From: Sphingobacterium spiritivorum
GTDB taxonomy: Bacteria > Bacteroidota > Bacteroidia > Sphingobacteriales > Sphingobacteriaceae
Length of the DNA: 64,000 bases
Direction of reading: 5' to 3'
Assembly (NCBI RefSeq): GCF_016724845.1
Contig: NZ_CP068082.1
Coordinates: forward strand, 1-64,000
This document shows, in pieces, positions 61,544 through 64,000 of this stretch. Within the stretch, counting starts at the first letter, position 1; each line of letters opens with the position of its first letter. The position numbers and the translations under genes were made by a program. The notes beneath the pieces are model-generated. The model was not told the DNA's origin. It was given only the letters and a program-made list of their open reading frames with translations, and ran no database searches.

Positions 61544-62290
61544 TTATTCTTCGAATGATCTCGCATCATAACTTTTGATTTTAAAATCAGAATTCCTGTA
61601 TTTTGCCTTTCTTGTTATTTTTCGTCCGTCTTTCATTCGGTGAAAAGAGTAAAAAATAAGCTGTTTTTTCGGATCAAATTCAATTTCTATGGGTTTATAG
61701 CTTTTTAATCCGCCTTCGGCAATTTCACGCCCTGCTTCTGTATCAATTTTACCCGGATAGCTCTCATCAACATTTGTCCAGCTGCAAACGGATAATACTT
61801 TCTTTCCATCCGACCCATTAGCAGAGATATCAGAATAGTCATATTTTATATTGCCATTATAAATAATGGCCTCAGAACAGGAGAAAGACATATCATCGCT
61901 TCTTTTTATAAGCAGATATTCCCCATTTGGCAGATTGTGAATTTCATAAAAAAAATCAAAAGTCATTTCTGACTGATTTATGATCACCTTATTTTTAAGA
62001 ATATAACTCCAATGATCAAATCCATTTGCTAAAGTAAATAATTCATAATCCCCTTTTTCAGAATTCTTTATTGTAAACGTTGAATTTAGACTGTCTAAAA
62101 CTCTTTCAAAATTTTTGAATGTCTTTATATCATGATTTTCCAGTACAGACCGGAGTTGATGCGAAAATTTCCCCTTATCATCCGTATGTGTATCAACAAA
62201 AGATTCAATCAGAAGAGCTTCCTGAGTTTTTTGCGCAAAAACCTGACTACTGAATAGCGACAACAGTAAAATTAATTCAAGGATTTTCAT
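61544..62290 (-). CDS. Secreted hypothetical protein
   Basis: This 248-residue protein has a signal peptide (MKILELILLLSLFSSQ, cleavage near VFAQ) and a mixed alpha/beta body with no family I recognise. The last part is rich in charged and aromatic residues (KKQLIFYSFHRMKDGRKITRKAKYR). It stands alone between the GNAT gene and the toxin-antitoxin-like operon. Confidence 0.6.
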   Translation of the reverse strand: MKILELILLLSLFSSQVFAQKTQEALLIESFVDTHTDDKGKFSHQLRSVLENHDIKTFKNFERVLDSLNSTFTIKNSEKGDYELFTLANGFDHWSYILKNKVIINQSEMTFDFFYEIHNLPNGEYLLIKRSDDMSFSCSEAIIYNGNIKYDYSDISANGSDGKKVLSVCSWTNVDESYPGKIDTEAGREIAEGGLKSYKPIEIEFDPKKQLIFYSFHRMKDGRKITRKAKYRNSDFKIKSYDARSFEE

Positions 62291-62380
62291 CTGGCTATTG
62301 ATAAATTTTGAGAAAAGATAATAAAATAAAGACTTAAAACTGCAAACCTACTTCTCAAAATTCTTATTGCAGAATGTCTT

Positions 62381-63013
62381 CTATGGGAATTCAGTTTCCT
62401 TTCTGGGTATAAAAAAACCTTTTATACAATTAAGATTTCTGATACAGATTTGAATATGGTTTTTAGTTTGGATTCCGGCACCTTCAAAAGCAGGCCCTCC
62501 CTCTGTAAAAACTCCTCTGCTGGTATCAAAATGTTTCAATTCGCTAAAATCTTTGGAAGAAACATCAGCATTTATTTGTTCATTTATTTTTTGATGCAGA
62601 TATTCAATTACTGCACAATCCAATTCCCTCAAAATCAGATCCTGATATTTGTCATTTGTCAAATTCTTGTTTTTAGGAAGATCTTTACCTGCAACATATA
62701 AATCATCTTTCATCAATTCATAATAGGATGAAAGGATATCTATAAATTCAGAATCAGTAAAATCCAAGCAATAATCGAGTTGATATATAACTCCGACAAC
62801 GGAAGGTGTTTCAAGTGTTCCTCTTAATTTTTTATCTAACGCCCACTTATATGCTCTCTTATAATTATTCTCCCAAACATAGAATCCATGACCAAGCCAA
62901 TCATAAGTTTCCTGACTTTTTTTTACAATATCCGGTGTAGTTACTAATTGATTTCTGACGAGTTCATCACACCCGTGAAAACCAAGCATGAGGTTTGGTC
63001 GTCTTCTATACAT
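62381..63013 (-). CDS. ADP-ribosyltransferase-like (DUF3990-type) protein, probable toxin
   Basis: This 210-residue soluble protein has MLGFHGCDELVRNQL near the start and YDWLGHGFYVWENNYKRAYKWALDKK at about 38-63. The GFHG...GHGFYVWE pattern is like the histidine and tyrosine motifs of ADP-ribosyltransferase-fold proteins related to DUF3990. A later conserved-looking ILRELDCAVIEYLHQKI and SRGVFTEGGPAFEGAGI carries Glu candidates. Its ATG overlaps the TAA stop of the 57-residue gene (TAATG). A toxin role is inferred from fold and gene order. Confidence 0.6.
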   Translation of the reverse strand: MYRRRPNLMLGFHGCDELVRNQLVTTPDIVKKSQETYDWLGHGFYVWENNYKRAYKWALDKKLRGTLETPSVVGVIYQLDYCLDFTDSEFIDILSSYYELMKDDLYVAGKDLPKNKNLTNDKYQDLILRELDCAVIEYLHQKINEQINADVSSKDFSELKHFDTSRGVFTEGGPAFEGAGIQTKNHIQICIRNLNCIKGFFIPRKETEFP

Positions 63014-63186
63014 TACTTAATACCTTTAAAAATTTTTTTCAAGTTGCTGTAATGCCCTGTAAAGTTCTCCTTTTTGGTCAGAATTTTTGCTGACTGTAAA
63101 GTAGCCACGACTCTATCTCTATCCTTTTGTTCAGATTTTATCCTTTTAGCCAATGAAACCAAAAGTTCTACTTGATTTGCTTCCAT
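63013..63186 (-). CDS. 57-residue protein coupled to the ADP-ribosyltransferase-like gene, probable antitoxin
   Basis: A frame from the ATG at 63186 to the TAA at 63013-63015 encodes a 57-residue, Lys/Glu-rich helical protein: MEANQVELLVSLAKRIKSE, then SAKILTKKENFTGHYSNLKKIFKG. It uses the local codon style, has a consensus promoter 30 bases upstream, and its stop overlaps the start of the next gene by one base. The ILTKKENFTGHYSNL segment recurs in small proteins paired with similar toxins (from memory of the family). Antitoxin function is inferred. Confidence 0.65.
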   Translation of the reverse strand: MEANQVELLVSLAKRIKSEQKDRDRVVATLQSAKILTKKENFTGHYSNLKKIFKGIK

Positions 63187-63215
63187 GATGATTTGACTTA
63201 CGGTTTATATTTTCT

Positions 63216-63246
63216 CAAATATAACTTATTACTTTTAAAAGACAAA
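63216..63246 (-). promoter_or_regulatory. Consensus promoter of the toxin-antitoxin-like operon
   Basis: On the minus strand TTTG (63246-63243), a 19-base spacer and TATATTTG (63223-63216) match TTTG-N19-TAnnTTTG exactly. Transcription would start near 63209, about 23 bases before the ATG at 63186. Confidence 0.75.
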
Positions 63247-63278
63247 ATTTTATAAACTTTAAAAACAACTAACACACT

Positions 63279-63968
63279 TCAAACAAAATTATACTTCTTA
63301 TTCAGGATAATCTGATCGATTGTATGCTTATAGTTATCATAAATAGTATTCCCTCTTTTACTTGGTATGTTAAAATCACTGATTTTTGTCGCTTTTATTA
63401 ATTCAAAAACCGGATATAAGTCATCTATACTTTCCTGAGTCAATGGTTTTGAACGATCTAGTTGAACATTCTCAATTTCATTACACAGTACTTCAACAAC
63501 ACCAATTCCATAACTGTCAGTTGCATTAATATGCGCACCTTGTGTGATAATCAATTGTAATAGTTCAATTGCTTTCCGGTAATTTACAGTGGGTTCAGGT
63601 TGTATCTTCCATTGATCCTTTTTAAATAAACCTAAAAATCCTGATTTATTCTGGCTGCTGTACTTAGGTATATAAATGGCAAATCTTGAATTGTGAACAA
63701 CGGCCGAAATTGCAAAATGTAAGACCGGTTTTCGCCATTCCTGGTTTTCACTTTCTGTTTCCCCAAATTTTATATTTGCTCCCCGTTTAATAAGTAATTC
63801 GGCAATTTCATAATTATCAGTCTTGATAGCAGTTTGTAACGGAATTTCGCCATCGTCTTTTTCTGATATGCCTTTTGCAACAGCATTTATCAATGCCGGA
63901 TTCTTATCTATAATTCCGGAGACTTCGCCAATGTTTCTATTTCTTATTGCCTTGAATAAATTTTTCAT
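63279..63968 (-). CDS. Ankyrin-repeat protein
   Basis: This 229-residue protein has ankyrin repeats at the N-terminus: VSGIIDKNPALINAVAKG, GEIPLQTAIKTDNYEIAELLIKRGANIKF and LHFAISAVVHNSR, then LLQLIITQGAHINATDSYGIG in the second half. No signal peptide, so it is a cytoplasmic binding protein. The target is unknown. In Bacteroidota such proteins are often found near polymorphic toxin or immunity genes; its position next to the toxin-antitoxin-like operon makes that plausible but unproven. Confidence 0.8.
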   Translation of the reverse strand: MKNLFKAIRNRNIGEVSGIIDKNPALINAVAKGISEKDDGEIPLQTAIKTDNYEIAELLIKRGANIKFGETESENQEWRKPVLHFAISAVVHNSRFAIYIPKYSSQNKSGFLGLFKKDQWKIQPEPTVNYRKAIELLQLIITQGAHINATDSYGIGVVEVLCNEIENVQLDRSKPLTQESIDDLYPVFELIKATKISDFNIPSKRGNTIYDNYKHTIDQIILNKKYNFV

Positions 63969-64000
63969 CTATTGATCTTTAATATATTCATCCTGATTAT

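Noticed and set aside
1..64000. rRNA, tRNA, CRISPR arrays, insertion sequences or prophage
   Set aside because: None seen on reading both strands: no direct-repeat/spacer series, transposase motifs, integrases or tRNA-like cloverleaf arms.

Overview
The window looks like chromosomal DNA of a Bacteroidota bacterium of the Sphingobacteriaceae (Sphingobacterium/Pedobacter type). The signs are AT-rich DNA, TTG/TTTG-N18-20-TAnnTTTG promoters, few Shine-Dalgarno leaders, paired DUF4252 genes, a GMC oxidoreductase with a gluconate-dehydrogenase subunit 3 partner, Tat-signal Gfo/Idh/MocA proteins and Bacteroidota-type hybrid histidine kinases. I see no rRNA, tRNA, CRISPR array, prophage or insertion sequence. 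The genus is an inference from gene content.

Layout. 1-4 kb: an AraC regulator cut by the left edge, a Cys-motif membrane protein, an AadE-like aminoglycoside adenylyltransferase with an unknown gene, and a MarR-GNAT fusion with a perfect palindromic operator. 4-9 kb: a secreted LamG/endonuclease-exonuclease-phosphatase protein, a MaoC hydratase, a GH43-like protein, a zinc-ribbon/alpha-CTD-like small protein and a secreted NTF2-like protein. 9-22 kb: a dense signalling block. It has a PAS kinase with a receiver, a PL8 polysaccharide lyase, and a six-gene run of REC-PAS-kinase, CHASE3/HAMP/GAF hybrid kinase with three receivers, receiver, CheR, CheB and receiver. No chemoreceptor, CheA or CheW is present.

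22-30 kb: a sugar-oxidation module. A GMC flavoprotein and its small subunit diverge from a TIM-barrel epimerase, a cytoplasmic Gfo/Idh/MocA protein and two tandem Gfo/Idh/MocA paralogues. The second paralogue has lost the twin-arginine motif by one base change. This is best read as oxidation and breakdown of glycosides through 3-keto sugars. 30-32 kb: a COG0523 GTPase operon and a divergent DUF3299-like secreted protein share a Zur-like palindrome. 32-45 kb: an Ntn-hydrolase/TPR/glycogen-binding-like fusion, two metabolic reductases, a small HMA-like protein, a class D beta-lactamase homologue, an FKBP isomerase, an MscS channel, an outer-membrane protein gene broken by one in-frame amber codon, a YtcJ-type amidohydrolase, MepB, a cold-shock protein and an acyl-CoA dehydrogenase.

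45-58 kb: two ECF sigma/anti-sigma systems. One is followed by two DUF4252 genes, the other lies upstream of a convergent pair of ferritin-like genes. Between them are two HxlR-controlled redox/efflux units and a histidine kinase/AraC pair. 58-64 kb: an aldo/keto reductase, DinB, a BtrH-like protein, GNAT, a secreted unknown, a two-gene toxin-antitoxin-like operon (57-aa protein coupled to an ADP-ribosyltransferase-like protein, with its own strong promoter) and an ankyrin protein. The last operon is the best candidate for a poorly described system, followed by the Tat-switched paralogue pair.
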